A stretch of 64,000 bases of DNA from Embiotoca jacksoni. Taxonomy: Eukaryota > Chordata > Actinopteri > Embiotocidae. Both the position numbers and the translations under genes were made by a program. Below the pieces are notes generated by a model that worked only from the letters and a program-made list of their open reading frames with translations, did not search any database and was not told where the DNA came from. Location: positions 2,754,501 through 2,818,500 of the forward strand of contig JAKOON010000003.1 of assembly GCA_022577435.1 (NCBI GenBank), read 5' to 3'. Numbering within the stretch: the stretch's first letter is position 1; every line of letters begins with the position of its first letter. This document shows, piece after piece, positions 11,331 through 23,032 of the stretch.

Positions 11331-13478
11331 TCACCACATGTAGTAGCTGCGTGTGGTGTCGACAGGAGAGGGTTTTCCCTCCGTGCTGCCGTCTTTGTCC
11401 TTCTCGCCATCAGCCTCCCAAAGGTTGATGAGCGGAGGGTAGAGCTCGTTAAGCGGGATGGAGGAGGTCTTCAGCATGTACTTCTTCAAGGAGTGGTGGT
11501 AGTTTTTTCTCTTCCATCTGCGGGCGATGTAGACGCCCACCGTGGCCAGACTGAGGAAGGCCAGCATGGTCGACATGACGACCAGCACGGCCGCGCTTGG
11601 GTGCTGGTCGGACAGGTCCAGGGCGAAGGTGGCGCTACGCGTTGTCACGTTAACGCAAGACTTGTGCGTCTGCAGGTGGATGTTGGAGACCGTGAGGCAA
11701 ACCTCGTACTCGGTGGCAGGTTGAAGGTGCGTGAGGTTGTACTCGTGGACGTCCACCGGCACCCGAGCTGTGTAGGTGATGTGGGGGTTGTCTATCTTCA
11801 TGGTGGCCGAGGCCCACTTCAGGTTGGAGGACATGACGTTGGAGTTGACCTTCCAGGACACCAGGATGGAGTGCGACTCCGTCTGCTTGACGTAGATCTT
11901 CATCACCTGAGCGTTGTCGAGCAGCGTCCCGTTCACTCGGATGGTGGCGACCCGCGTGTCGGCCCCTTCGGTGTTCTGGGCCACGCAGGTGTACCGACCA
12001 GAATCTTCCACCTGCACGTGAGACAGCCGCAAAGTCCCCTCGCTGCTCAGGTGGTACCGATCCGACACGGTGTCTATTGTGATTTTGTTCCCGAGAGGAG
12101 TGACCCAGTAGATTTCCGGCTCTGGTTCGGCCATCGCCCGACAGTCCAGGCTGACGCTCATGCTCAGCTCCAGGTTCAGGTGGCTGGGGAAGGTGTCGTG
12201 GGATATAAGGGGAAGACACTGCTCCGGGGACTCCAGCAGCCTCAGCTCTCGGACCCGCTGGCCTCTGAGCTCTGGCGGGGAGGTGCACAGCATGGCCAGG
12301 GGCTCCATGAAGCGCACTGTGGTTCTGTTGGAGCTCATCCACTGGATGACGCAATCGCAGCGCAATGGGTTGCTGTGAAGACTGATCTCCCGCAGATTAG
12401 GCAACACCTCCACGATGTGCTGGTAAAGGGCAGTGAGGGCGTTACTGTTGAGCATCAGGCTCTCTAAGGACGGCATGTCCCTGAAGGCCAACCTGTGGAC
12501 ATAAGACAGCTTCGGGTTGTTGGTGGCCTCCAGTTTCGTCAGTTCCGGTAGGTTGTCCAGGGCGAAGCGATCAATCGACACCAGCTCCATCATGTTGTTG
12601 ATGCCTAACTCCTTCAGACGCACCATGTTTCTGAAGTCTCCCTCCTGAATTTTGTGAACTGGGTTTTTGTTTAAGTCCAAGAATTTCAGATTGGGAACTT
12701 TCTGAAGGGCCAGTTGGGGGATTCTGACCAGTTTGTTGTCGTAGAAAGAAATGCTCTCCAGGTTGTCTAAACCTACAAATGCGTCCGCTGGAACATCCGT
12801 GAGATCCATGCCGGCCAGAACCAGACTCCTCAGGCTTCCCAGAGGCTTAAAGTTCATGTCGAGGAGGCCGATCACTGGGTTCTCCCCGATCATGAGGATC
12901 TCAAGGTTAGGTGTCTCTTCGAACCAGCGGCTGTCTATGACGTGGAGCTTGTTGGAGTTGAGGTGCAGGCGCAGCAGGCTGTGCAGGCCCGCGAACGCTC
13001 GAGGGGAGATGGAGCTTATCTGGTTGTGGTTGATGTAGAGCTCCTGCAGGTTGGAGAGGTTTCCCAGGCAGTGGTCGGGCAGCTGACTGATCTGGTTCTC
13101 CTCGAGATGCAGGGTGGTCAAGTGGTTCATGCTGGTGAGGCCAACGGCTTCCACGGTGCTGAAGTTGTTCTGGGACAGGTCCAGCTCGGTCAAGTTGAAC
13201 AGCGCCTCCAGCTCTCCGCTGGTACGTGAGATGGCGTTGCTTTGGAGCAGTAACACCTGCGTATCTGTGGACAGGTTGGTAGGGATGTGTGTCAGCCTCA
13301 GGTCGTTGCAATCCACCGTGGTCGCCTCCTTGTAGGTCGACTGGGGGGTGAACCAAGGGCGGATCTCGCACACGCACAAACGAGGACACTCCTTGCTTTG
13401 TACCGGCGACGCAAAGGAAACGAGCAATCCCAAACACAGCCAGATTAGAGGAGGCCACGGCTGAGAGCTGAGCGCCAT
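11331..13478 (-). CDS. lrrn1: Leucine-rich repeat neuronal protein 1
   Basis: Single-pass neuronal surface protein with roles in neural patterning and boundary formation in vertebrates. An intact 715-aa single-exon coding region (about 716 aa in human). Signal peptide about 1-28. Cysteine-rich LRRNT at 31-57 (CPRLCVCEIRPWFTPQ). About a dozen leucine-rich repeats from about 60 to 370. LRRCT starts at PLRCDC (C374, C376). Ig C2 domain about 425-515 with C446 and C498 (DSGRYTCVA). FN3 domain about 525-615. Transmembrane helix about 629-652, followed by the basic stop KRKNYHH. The cytoplasmic tail ends SYYMW, the LRRN family terminus, and contains SSIPLNELYPPLINLW. Start ATG at 13478 (CAACATGG context). 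The strong codon bias leaves long open frames on the opposite strand, which are not genes. Confidence 0.97.
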   Translation of the reverse strand: MALSSQPWPPLIWLCLGLLVSFASPVQSKECPRLCVCEIRPWFTPQSTYKEATTVDCNDLRLTHIPTNLSTDTQVLLLQSNAISRTSGELEALFNLTELDLSQNNFSTVEAVGLTSMNHLTTLHLEENQISQLPDHCLGNLSNLQELYINHNQISSISPRAFAGLHSLLRLHLNSNKLHVIDSRWFEETPNLEILMIGENPVIGLLDMNFKPLGSLRSLVLAGMDLTDVPADAFVGLDNLESISFYDNKLVRIPQLALQKVPNLKFLDLNKNPVHKIQEGDFRNMVRLKELGINNMMELVSIDRFALDNLPELTKLEATNNPKLSYVHRLAFRDMPSLESLMLNSNALTALYQHIVEVLPNLREISLHSNPLRCDCVIQWMSSNRTTVRFMEPLAMLCTSPPELRGQRVRELRLLESPEQCLPLISHDTFPSHLNLELSMSVSLDCRAMAEPEPEIYWVTPLGNKITIDTVSDRYHLSSEGTLRLSHVQVEDSGRYTCVAQNTEGADTRVATIRVNGTLLDNAQVMKIYVKQTESHSILVSWKVNSNVMSSNLKWASATMKIDNPHITYTARVPVDVHEYNLTHLQPATEYEVCLTVSNIHLQTHKSCVNVTTRSATFALDLSDQHPSAAVLVVMSTMLAFLSLATVGVYIARRWKRKNYHHSLKKYMLKTSSIPLNELYPPLINLWEADGEKDKDGSTEGKPSPVDTTRSYYMW

Positions 13479-13690
13479 GTTGTCTGCTCTCTCTGCTCAC
13501 AAAAGATTAGTTGAGAGGCAGCGTTTGGGAGAAAGGTATGAAGCGATGGTTCATGAGCATTAGTCTCCTTTGCTGCTTAGCTTGCTGCTGTCGGTCCAGA
13601 CTGGTGATTTCTAACCCAGAGGACAGTGTTTGCAGAAGGCCGGCAGTGCAAACATCTGGTCCAAATGTCACCTGTCCTCCTCACTGAAAC
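13479..13690 (-). other. lrrn1: lrrn1 5' UTR portion with splice acceptor
   Basis: On the minus strand a pyrimidine-rich stretch ending in AG (13692-13691) precedes GTTTCAGTGAGG. The coding exon therefore probably begins at 13690 and is spliced to an upstream noncoding exon, the usual LRRN arrangement. Inferred from the sequence signal only. Confidence 0.5.
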
Positions 13691-14747
13691 CTGAAAAACA
13701 AAGAGAGCAAAGCAATCTTTTAGCCTAAAAACACTGGATAAATTGACACGAGTGAGTACAACTGGAAAACAGCTCGGTAGAGCGGAGTGAGAAATTAACA
13801 AAGTTATGCTTGTGTCTTTGCAGAGGTTAAAATATTAAGCCAATGTCAGATTTCCTCGGTGCCCCGTCACCAGATATTTAGGAGACTAAGTTGACGTGTC
13901 TAACAGGGCAGAATGAATGTCAAATTCTTCTGGTTGCAGTTCTGTCACATTCATTCCTACTTTTTAATGAGCTCTCACACAGCCAGACACAGTTTGAAAA
14001 TAAGTTTGAGAAAATGTTACTTCTGGATCTTGAAATAAAACTGACTGAGAGCATTAATGCCAAAAAGAAGAACGACTTAAAACCGTTTCTTGAGAGGGAA
14101 GATTTACTGTTACAGCAATGTAATCTCAAGCCTTTGCACATCGTATTTATGATTTGGCTTTTCCCATACCAAAAGTGTTCCTCTACGCACATGAACTAAC
14201 AGAAAGAAGGAGGCAAAAACGTATGTATGCACAATATTTGTCAGTATCCAAGACGATAGAGTTGATTTTTAGCTCCGCTTCCCTGATGTATCTGCCTCCT
14301 TGGAGATTACGGACATGTTTTTCTCTCTGGGTTGGTTAGATTATCTGCATACCAGCTTAGTATCAGTTATCCTCTTGAGCGAGTGTGTGGGGTGGGCACA
14401 GCCGGCAGCTCTGGCTCTGAGCCCATTACACAACAGGCACACTACACAAAGTACAAAAAGTGATAAAGTCGAGCTTGGGAGGAGGTTGAGATGGTTGGAT
14501 GGAACAAACACAAGACTTTTTCCCCAGGCGACCGGTGTTTGAGTCTGTTAGAAAGCAAAAAACAACGTGGATTCTTTTGTACGTTTTGTAAGGTATTTAA
14601 CTTGCGTAACGTACATTATATAACTTTTATTCAGCAAGTAATTTTACTTACATAAAACGACTTATTTGAACTTTAACCCTCAGTATTTACGAATATTACA
14701 ACGTGACACTGACAATGGTATTTGTAGTGGACTGACAATATATTACC
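13691..14747. other. Presumed lrrn1 intron, proximal part
   Basis: No exon or named repeat recognised. Both strands carry only short chance reading frames. Confidence 0.6.
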
Positions 14748-15300
14748 GTAGACTGTATATAAAAGTGGACGTAGCTTCAGGGTCTGAAAAATGGTTCCGA
14801 TGCAGAAGTACTTTAAGCTGCAATACCAGCGAGTGCCACTAGAGGTCGGCTCCAAAAAGCCTCCGGCTCCATAGACTCCCATTCAACTTTTCTCATCAAA
14901 TTCTAAGTTAATAACATTTCTCCATTAGTTATCTCGGTGTTGTTAGCAAAAGGTCATTCCTTCTTATTAGTTTTCTGGAGATCCATCTGAAAATAATCCC
15001 TCATTAATTAGAAAATAAGCTTAAAAAAACCCGGTATTTTCGGGGGGCATGTCTGTCTGATTGACAGGCCTGTGGTACAGTCAGGTTACAGCTATCGGTG
15101 GGCGGGCGTAGTATCATCAGGTTTCCAATAAGATCAGTCAGATCCGCTGCTGGCTCCTCCCCCAGCTCGCCCAAATATGGTCACTTCCTGCTCCAAACTG
15201 CTCCAAACTAGCAAGATGGTGACGGACAGAATCTGAACTCGAGGCTTCATAACGGCTGTTCACAGACCAATTAGTGGCGTCACTGTTGGTTGCCGCTTGT
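14748..15300 (+). repeat. Dispersed repeat family 1, copy A
   Basis: Begins GACTGTATATAAAAGTGGAC. It shares long near-identical blocks with the copies at 24.7, 26.6, 33.8, 35.7 and 41.6 kb: a gtgccactagaggtcggctc block, a gattgacaggcctgtgg block, and a ccaaatatggtcacttcct block. Moderately diverged and noncoding. It looks like a nonautonomous DNA element or composite. Family name unknown to me. Confidence 0.85.
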
Positions 15301-17071
15301 ATATTACACGCTCTGGCATGACATCGGGTTGTTACACGTGCAGGTTTGGACAAATTTAGACTAGCAAAGAGAGATTGGAGCATACCGACAGGCAAAGCCC
15401 CGAAATAATTTGTTGTATGGGATGCCTTTTCTTTCATTTGTCAATATGATTTCACCAACTCCTACGAATGTATGCAAGGATAATGGGCAAAGACTCGATT
15501 TTCACAAGCGGATATGATAATATGGGCACTGAGAATTAAAAATCAGTTGTCAGTTTCTTGTATCCCTTTAATTTTCTGTTAAAAGCAAAAAATGTCACTA
15601 AATATTCTTCTGTTGGATGTGCTTTGCAAGTGCAGACATTTATAAATACGTTTTTTTGTGAGGTTTTATTTGTGTATGTCAAGTGGTAAATATCTAAACA
15701 ACCAAACGGAACTATTATAAACTATATCTATGATAGTTGACATATTATTTTCTTTCACCGAAACAGTGTCGGCTCCTAGTCTGACTAAAACTCACAGAAA
15801 TTCGTATTCATCTTCACCCTCACAGACGGAGGTTGAGCATCCAGTGTTTGTGTTTGTGAGTGTTGCACAGAGTTGTGTGAACTTTGTTTTGCATCACAAC
15901 TGACAACTTCCTCTGATATTAACATAAAACAGACACAGATTGTTTTCCCTTTCCTTTCATGTGCTTTGTGTTCACGCCTTGCGATGCGTTGACAACACCC
16001 CCCCCCCCCCTGTTTTACTTCCACATTTGCATGAACAATAACACAAAAACAGTTCAGCAAATACAGAATGAAACACTATACTATTTGGAATAACAGCATA
16101 ACCAGGTAGTTTCTAGATATTTGAACACGCCCGGACGAGCAGCTTTGAACAAAGAGACACATTACACAACGGTAATCGAAGCGTGAAAGCATCGAAGGCT
16201 CGCCCGTGTTTCTTTCTCTTTGAGTGAGAATGCAGATGGTGGCGGGCGTCTACGATGACCTGGTCACACTAACCTGATCGAACTGATTCCCTCAGAGTGA
16301 ATAAAGTGTGGCAGCAAGGACCAGCTTTCTTCTCTTGGCTCTATTCAGGGGAAAAAACAGCCAACATGTGGCATCTCCTTCTGCCTTTAATTATCTATCA
16401 TTCATTCTCCCGAATAATCCACTCATATGTTGTTCAATTTAATTGCCTGCCTATAAATACACGGCGCCTCGGTATATAGAGATTTACTTGGTAATACATT
16501 AGTCTGTCCTCTCTCTTCCTCCATGTGTCGCGCTGCTGAGGTATTAAATCGGAGGAGACAGGCAGAGTAATCGTTGCCTTCATGCTGAGGCCATAAAACT
16601 CAGACACCTGGCATCAGCCTGGCATCACGATTGGGGTCCGCATCCGCTCCCACCTATCCCTCGCTGTGTGGACGTGTTGACCTCATTGACCCGTGGAAGG
16701 TTTGCTGAGCACATATGCTCTTTTTTTTTCTTTTTTTCACCAGTGTGCTGCTTCATAATCACTGCGGTACACACAAATTCGTGCTCACACTCTGCCCAGT
16801 GTTCCCACAGATAGCTATTATTGGCCACAGACCAGCTCCACTGAAGTGGTTGGAGTGGCTTCCCACCTGTTCATAACATCATAGCTTTCCTGGCCCGATG
16901 CTCGTTCAGTCATACAGCCTGCAGCTCTGAAGTCAGGCCCACTGTCACTCTGCTACTGTGTCTGAAGGATAACACTTTATATAGTTTATACAACCACATG
17001 CCTTGTGCAAAATTATCTTTAGTGCAAGCTCTACCAACCATACATTCATTTTATGCACCGTGTGCGTCGTT
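15301..17071. other. Noncoding, presumed lrrn1 intron
   Basis: No gene recognised. A C-rich run sits at about 16000-16011. A block at about 16380-16490 is AT-rich and rich in TAATT/ATTA homeodomain-like cores, so it is a candidate enhancer by composition only. Confidence 0.5.
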
Positions 17072-17434
17072 CCAACCCGGTATCACAGCAAAATGTGAAA
17101 TAGACACATTTTAGCCTGTCTAGGCGTTACAGTTATACGTTTTCTTGTCGTGGACAAAAAGGAAACCTACTGCATGAATAGAGCCATGTGACTTCCAGGA
17201 AAATAAAAATTCATAGCTAAAATACCTTTTTGAGCTTATTAAATAAGCACATGGTTGGGGTTAGAAAAGAAAACATGGTTGAGGTTAGGAAAAACTGCCA
17301 CCAAACCAACCCTTCCTTCCTCCTAGTATTGCCAAAAAATGGGTGTGTCACTTTCACGCATTCAAAACGTGTCACTGCCACGCCTAGACAGGCTAAATGT
17401 GTCTATTTCACGCTTTGCCATGATACTGGCTTGG
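17072..17434. repeat. Foldback element (long-TIR MITE), copy 1
   Basis: Terminal inverted repeats of roughly 60 bp. The left end starts CCAACCCGGTATCACAGCAA. The right end, read on the other strand, starts CCAAGCCAGTATCATGGCAA. Both continue into GTGAAATAGACACAT and GCCTGTCTAGGCG. The short interior has TGGTTGGGGTTAG-type repeats. A longer relative is at 50116-50690. No transposase. Confidence 0.85.
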
Positions 17435-20400
17435 TCATCGTTGTTAAAAGCACCTTTTCAATCTCATAAACACCTCCACAAACAATTATCTTATTGCTAC
17501 TACACATTTTGGTGACTTCTGAGGAGAAATAGCACATTTCATTTCTTCCTTTCTTCCTTATACTTCTGGCTTCACTCCTTAATCTCAGCACATGACTCAA
17601 ACTGCAACAGAGGACAACTGAAATCCTTTCGGGTCGTATCCTAGAGGGAATGAGGTTTGGCCGGACGACACCTTCGTGAGCTCTCAGGGAGGTAACAGAG
17701 ATTAGGTCTGAGATTAATCCTCTGCCAGACCGGCACCTGTATCCTAAAAGAAATCTGCTGCTAATCTCTCGGTTGAGGCAGCAGAGAGCAAAGACACCGT
17801 ACGGAGCATGATTAAAAATGCATGCTTACACGGGTATCCACACTGCACCCGTCCTCACACTCCTCACCAAATACACACTTTGTCCCATCCCGTCACACCA
17901 TCCTCTCCCCCCTTCCCTCCCTACCCCCTTATTTGACTCACTGATTTTGACATGCATGCGTACACAGACTACTGGAAGGAGGCAGAGAAATCCTTCAACA
18001 GCTCGGTATTATCCAGCTGACTGTCTAAACTGAAGCCTCCAGCAGGGGGGATTTACTCTCTTTGCCCGCCCCAATCCTCATGAAGTTTTAATCTGTGTAC
18101 ACATTATACATATAAATCACACTCGCATCCATCTACGCCTTCAGTACGTGTTTACAGTAGCTAATGTTTGCAGTAGGTTCGTATAAACCTTCAGAGGATC
18201 CACCGGCCCTGCAGCTTCAAAGCAAACAGCGAGATAAAGCTCTGGGACATAATGAGGTCTGTCTGCTTCATGCTAAAGCCTCATAATGCATTTATAAGAT
18301 GGGTTATTTGGACAGTAGAGGCAAAGCAGATAATAAGAGCTGCTAATGGACCCCGCAGGCAGATTGTTTCTCTTTCGATCCGTGTTTTCAGGTGTTTGCA
18401 ATGTGCAGGTGGAAGTCTGTGTTTTCAATTGAAGGTGTTAGAAAAAGACTTTGACTTAATTAAAACTATATCTCCTACTTTGTGAAGAATGTATTTCAGT
18501 TAATTCGATTTTACACCTTTTAAGAGTTTAGATTCAGTAATATTGATATTACACTTCACCCCGGGCGTAGCCGGGAGGAACCTCTCTTGATAGCACGGTG
18601 CATCGTTGTTGTTTTTTCATACATGATGCTGTGATTTCACCTCGTCTGTTTCTGGGGGCTCCTTTTTATTATATATTTTTTTCTTGTTTGTTTTTTTTCA
18701 CTGGGTGCAAAAAATGTAAGCAGCGTTTCTGAATCAGCAAGCCGCACAACAGGCTCGCAGACATGCCGTCGCCGCGGCAACGGCTATGCCACTGGCATTT
18801 CTGTTTCGTAAGAAGACATGAGAAGACAGCTATTAGTACCATCAGGCGGCTAGAGGAATATGAGAACTTTCACTGGTGCAAGAAGGTGAGCGCAGCATGA
18901 ACGCCTTCGACAAAACATCAGAACATTAAAATATTCTGCTTACACAACGGCCTGTAAACACAACCATTTCTTGCACATGTGCTCATGCAATATGTCTGAG
19001 TCTTGCGTAAAGAAAACACCATATTCCAGCAGTATATTTCCAGATTGTAAAGCTGTTATTGTCCTCTAGTCGACCACTTTCATGATGTGGTGCTGCCTGA
19101 TGTTTCCTCCACGTCCTCCCTGTGCTGGCCTGCCCCAGAGATACATCCTGTTCCTGCTCCATTAGTATGCAAGCGTCTCACTTCACATCACAGAGGGCTT
19201 TGGTGCAGCTGCTGATAGCAGAGGTGCAGCCGGGGAGGAGGAGGAGGAGGAGAAGGATGCATGTCCACTCAGTCAGAAAGTAAAGAGGGAAAAGATGGAG
19301 AGCTCGGAGGACCGCAGGAGGAAACTGCTCATCTGGAAATGCAACAGGACTGAAGGTACAATGACAAAATCCGGCGTTGGGTGTGGAAACAAAGCGAAGT
19401 ATTCTGCATATTTTAACGATGTTTCTTCAAGACCCCGCTGATGTTTAAAAGTGACAGCGTAGCAAATCTGTGTTTCTATTTACTGCAAATCCATACGGTA
19501 GTTTTATTTCCCTGAGGAACAGATCTTGACACAATTTTTCTTCTCTGGCTTGAATTTTTTCATCCCACATCCTCCCCCACTCCACTTCAGCTCTTCTTAC
19601 AATGTCTGAAGAGCCAATATGTCATCATTGGGGCATCAATCAATCATGCTGACAGGCCAGAGTGTCCTATCTCTGGGGAATCCCCGTTTGAAACAATGCA
19701 GAGGTCCTTTAATATCACCTCGCCCTGGTTTAATTGACTTATAAATCAAATGGAGTATGCCCATAAAAAAATGTCCATTGTTTTTGCTTTGTCTTCAACT
19801 TCAGCTTTAAATCAGAATTTTGATTTAAAAACACATGCTCGAATAAAAATAGAATAAAAGTTTTTTTTTTTTCTTTTATTGACAAAAAAATATAAACAAA
19901 GAAACACTGCTGACTTCGTCATGACATCTTGACAAAAAGCTGTCAGTGGCCCATCTTGTTTCCATGTTCCCCCTTCAGATCACACTCTGAAAGGGACAGG
20001 GTCAAGCTGTTGCACCCCTCGCCTCCCCTCCGCCGCTGTGGGAACCCCGGCACCAGCACATGCTGCAGAGCGATGCTGCACAATGGCTGCTACCCGAACA
20101 CACACAGACACACCAAGACGTGTCTTTGTTTTGGAATTTTCTCACACTCCTCACCGCTAGCTGAGGACATACGTCACTGTGCATTGTGATGGTTAAGGTT
20201 CAGCCTCCTGAACTCTCGTATCATATCATTGGCTCGTTGGGTGACATCTGGATCAAATGTCTCCTTTTATTCACAGGACAAAGCCAACTACGCAAAGTTG
20301 GGTGTTTGCATATAAAACAAGTTCAGAGTGCAAACCATTTAATGCATAATATTTCTAAAAATAGAGCGATAGCTCGGCTACATAAAGTACAACATTCGAG

Positions 20401-21360
20401 ATCTCCTGTTTTTGTGTTGCATTTAGGATCTCAGTAACAGGTGCTCTTTAATGCAGCAGCTGAAACAACAGAGCCTACTTGACAAAGGTGACCTGAACAA
20501 TGCAGACTCCCACTGTTCTCACAAACTTCTGAGTATAGAGACGCTGGGTTTGTCTGTCTTTCTCCTCTTTGTCTTAATTTCACACATCTGCTGATTTCCC
20601 GACCCCTGAGCGTTTTAAACAGGTCTGATGAGCCGCAACTCGGCTGCTCCAGCTGCACTCTGCACTGCTGAGTGATGCTGCAGTTTGTGTAAATGTTACA
20701 GCACATTGTTAGATGGACCCCATGTCTCAGTACACCGATATGTCAGAGCTATTAGCAAAAGCAGGTTTAATATTGATCCATTTGGAGATTTTGGCCTTTT
20801 TATGGCATAAATATGCCTAAAACAACTTAACACAGATTTGCAGAGCAGATTTGACATGTTTTCTTTGTTTTCCTTTCTCCCATCAGTTCATATTGACCAT
20901 TTGTCTAGACTTGAGTGAGGTTCCCAAAATCAGACACCCTGTTCAGATTGACTGCAGGGCTCAGTGTCCTTGCAAATCACTGCTAAAATGCATTTTATTG
21001 ATAAGAGCCTACATATTGCAGATAAATGCAGTGTAAACATCGATGTAGATGGATTTTTTTTTTTTTTTTAAGGCTCTATTTTCTGTGCAAATCACATTTT
21101 TTGTTTGTTTGCTTCAGGCTGTGAAAACAGTGTTTCCTCCTGTCGGTTGTAACACGAGGATCCGCAGCACTTATTGTTTCATATCATTTTTGTTGATCAG
21201 CGCAGTTCTACAACCATAAAAATGATGACTTCATATTTATCCCCCTGAGCCGGACTGAAAACAGTCCCCTCGTGCTACTTGGTAAGAACTCAAAATAATA
21301 CGCGATATTCTGCAGACATCAAAATATCCGCACAAGCATAAATAAACATATTGCTCTCAC
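17435..21360. other. Noncoding, presumed lrrn1 intron, distal part
   Basis: No protein gene recognised. Contents noted: a small open frame at 18763-18900 (separate entry) and poly-T/poly-A tracts (18690, 19861, 21052). No tRNA or named transposon seen. Confidence 0.5.
18763..18900 (+). other. Unsupported small ORF (45 codons) in GC-rich islet
   Basis: An ATG within a locally CpG-rich stretch opens a 45-aa frame running MPSPRQRLCHWHFCFVRRHE... and then through RRLEEYENFHWCKK, with an in-register GTGAGC donor-like site just before its end. I do not recognise the peptide. It could be an exon of an unknown transcript or chance. Confidence 0.15.
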
Positions 21361-21800
21361 CGATGAAGCGCTGTATCCTCTTTACGCAGGAATGCTGCAG
21401 GCTGCTGGATCTGACCCGTGCAGCATCCGCAGCTCCGGGATCATGCGCGAGGGGTGCAGATTATGTTTTGGAGTATGATTAATCTGCTTTATCAACGCAA
21501 ATAAATACACGAGAGGAAAACAGCCCGTCCGCTGCAGTATCCGTTGAGCTCCAGCCGGTGTTGGAGGCTCGGTGACACTTCAGAAGTGAGAGAAGCAGCA
21601 GCGCGCGTGCAGCTTCCAGAGACGAGCAGCTGCCCCGTGCAGGTCAGCTGCTCTGAAAAGCGTCTGACACCGACTGTGGTGCCCAAACAGGCAACCACCT
21701 CACCATCTGTTCTGTCATCACTACCATGGGAACCAAAAGTCCCACCCCACACACCGGCCACGAGCGGGGAGCTGTGGCGAGAGCTCGAGCCGCGCAGGAG
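21361..21800 (-). promoter_or_regulatory. lrrn1: Candidate lrrn1 first exon and promoter
   Basis: The most CpG-rich block upstream of lrrn1. On the minus strand it ends in a consensus GTGAGA donor immediately below 21361, which could splice about 7.7 kb to the acceptor at 13690. Position, orientation and composition fit a 5' UTR exon plus core promoter. There is no direct evidence of transcription. Confidence 0.35.
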
Positions 21801-22129
21801 GAACCAATGACGTCCGCGTGCACTGACGAGATGTCATTGTTTGACTGATTGTGTTGATCTCTTTCAAATAGTGTGTTGCCACTCATGAGGTCAGCATTAC
21901 GGGGCTGTGGGGAGGATATCAAAGGACTTTTGGCTGCCACCAGCCCAGAGTTTATATAAATTTAATGACTGGCTGATCAATAATTCATCAAATTATGATA
22001 TGAAATGGACTTTAAAGTGGATCTCACGAGTCACCCCCCACCTCTCTCTCTCTCTCTCTCACAGACGTGTTTCCATCACTTCAAAGGATATTTTCTTAAC
22101 TTACATTTAGTTCCTGGAGACTTATAATA

Positions 22130-22335
22130 ACCTTAACCAGCACGTGCATCAGCCTAACTAATATTAACCAAAAGCAAACTTAACTTTAATATGAAACCAG
22201 GTGTTCACCCATATATTTAACCACCTACATTATGGGGACTTGCTTTATGTCCCAATAAGGAAGCTGAGTCCCCACAGTGTCTGTAAACGGCTTTAAGTCC
22301 CCACAACATGAGTAATACAAGTACACACACAAACA
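22130..22335. repeat. Dispersed GTCCCCA-type repeat fragment
   Basis: Contains the phrases attatggggacttgct, aagctgagtccccacag and taagtccccacaac followed by an ACACAC tail, a wording that recurs around CA repeats in teleost genomes. Related wording occurs near 49970-50110 and 53600-53710. Family not assigned. Confidence 0.45.
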
Positions 22336-22761
22336 CGTGTACACAGGAGTCTACGTTGAAAAAGAGATAAATCTTTTTCTTTTCTTTTTTTTTTTTTTTT
22401 CTCAGACCTGTCATTTGTTTGGTTTCTTTCTTCCCTCCTCCTCCTCTTCCTCCTCTTCCTCCTCCTCCTCCTCCTCTCCCCCCTTCCTCTCTCAGGGGAG
22501 CCGTGAAAATGACAGCGTTTCATCACTTTCTGTTTGAGCTGCTACTTTGGGAGCTGCCAGCCTGCTTCTTTATCCACACTGTAGCTACAGAGAGGAAATA
22601 TTATCGTCTCTGAGCAGCGACAAGAAAGTGCACCAGGCAGATGTCATGTGCAGGTTTTTGTCTGTTTACATTGGAAGTTAGCAGATAGTTCCAGATGTGT
22701 TTACATTTTTCCAACAGAAGGAGGATCAGAACAAGTTTTTCTTATTTATAAGTTCAACTGA

Positions 22762-22764
<3 letters not shown>

Positions 22765-22792
<28 letters not shown>

Positions 22793-22815
22793 AGATAAAA
22801 CTTTTACTCTGTATA

Positions 22816-22867
<52 letters not shown>

Positions 22868-22873
22868 TTTATC
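22765..22873. repeat. (TA)n arrays with inverted flanks
   Basis: Two TA arrays (22765-22792 and about 22811-22862). The second is bracketed by GATAAAACTTT (22794) and its exact inverse AAAGTTTTATC (ending 22873), making a potential cruciform of about 80 bp. Confidence 0.9.
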
Positions 22874-22966
22874 ATTACAAATGTATTAACAGCATTTAAT
22901 TCATTAAGCCGGGAGCCACTGCATATCGTTCTTCCACCACAAAGAGCTCCAAGTTGATTCAGCAGT

Positions 22967-22968
<2 letters not shown>

Positions 22969-23031
<63 letters not shown>
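22969..23031. repeat. (GT)n microsatellite
   Basis: Perfect GT array of about 63 bp. Confidence 0.97.

Positions 23032-23032
<1 letters not shown>

Noticed and set aside
11271..12467. 398-codon open frame opposite lrrn1
   Set aside because: Exact antisense of a conserved coding exon; the composition mirrors its codon bias and no domain is recognisable.
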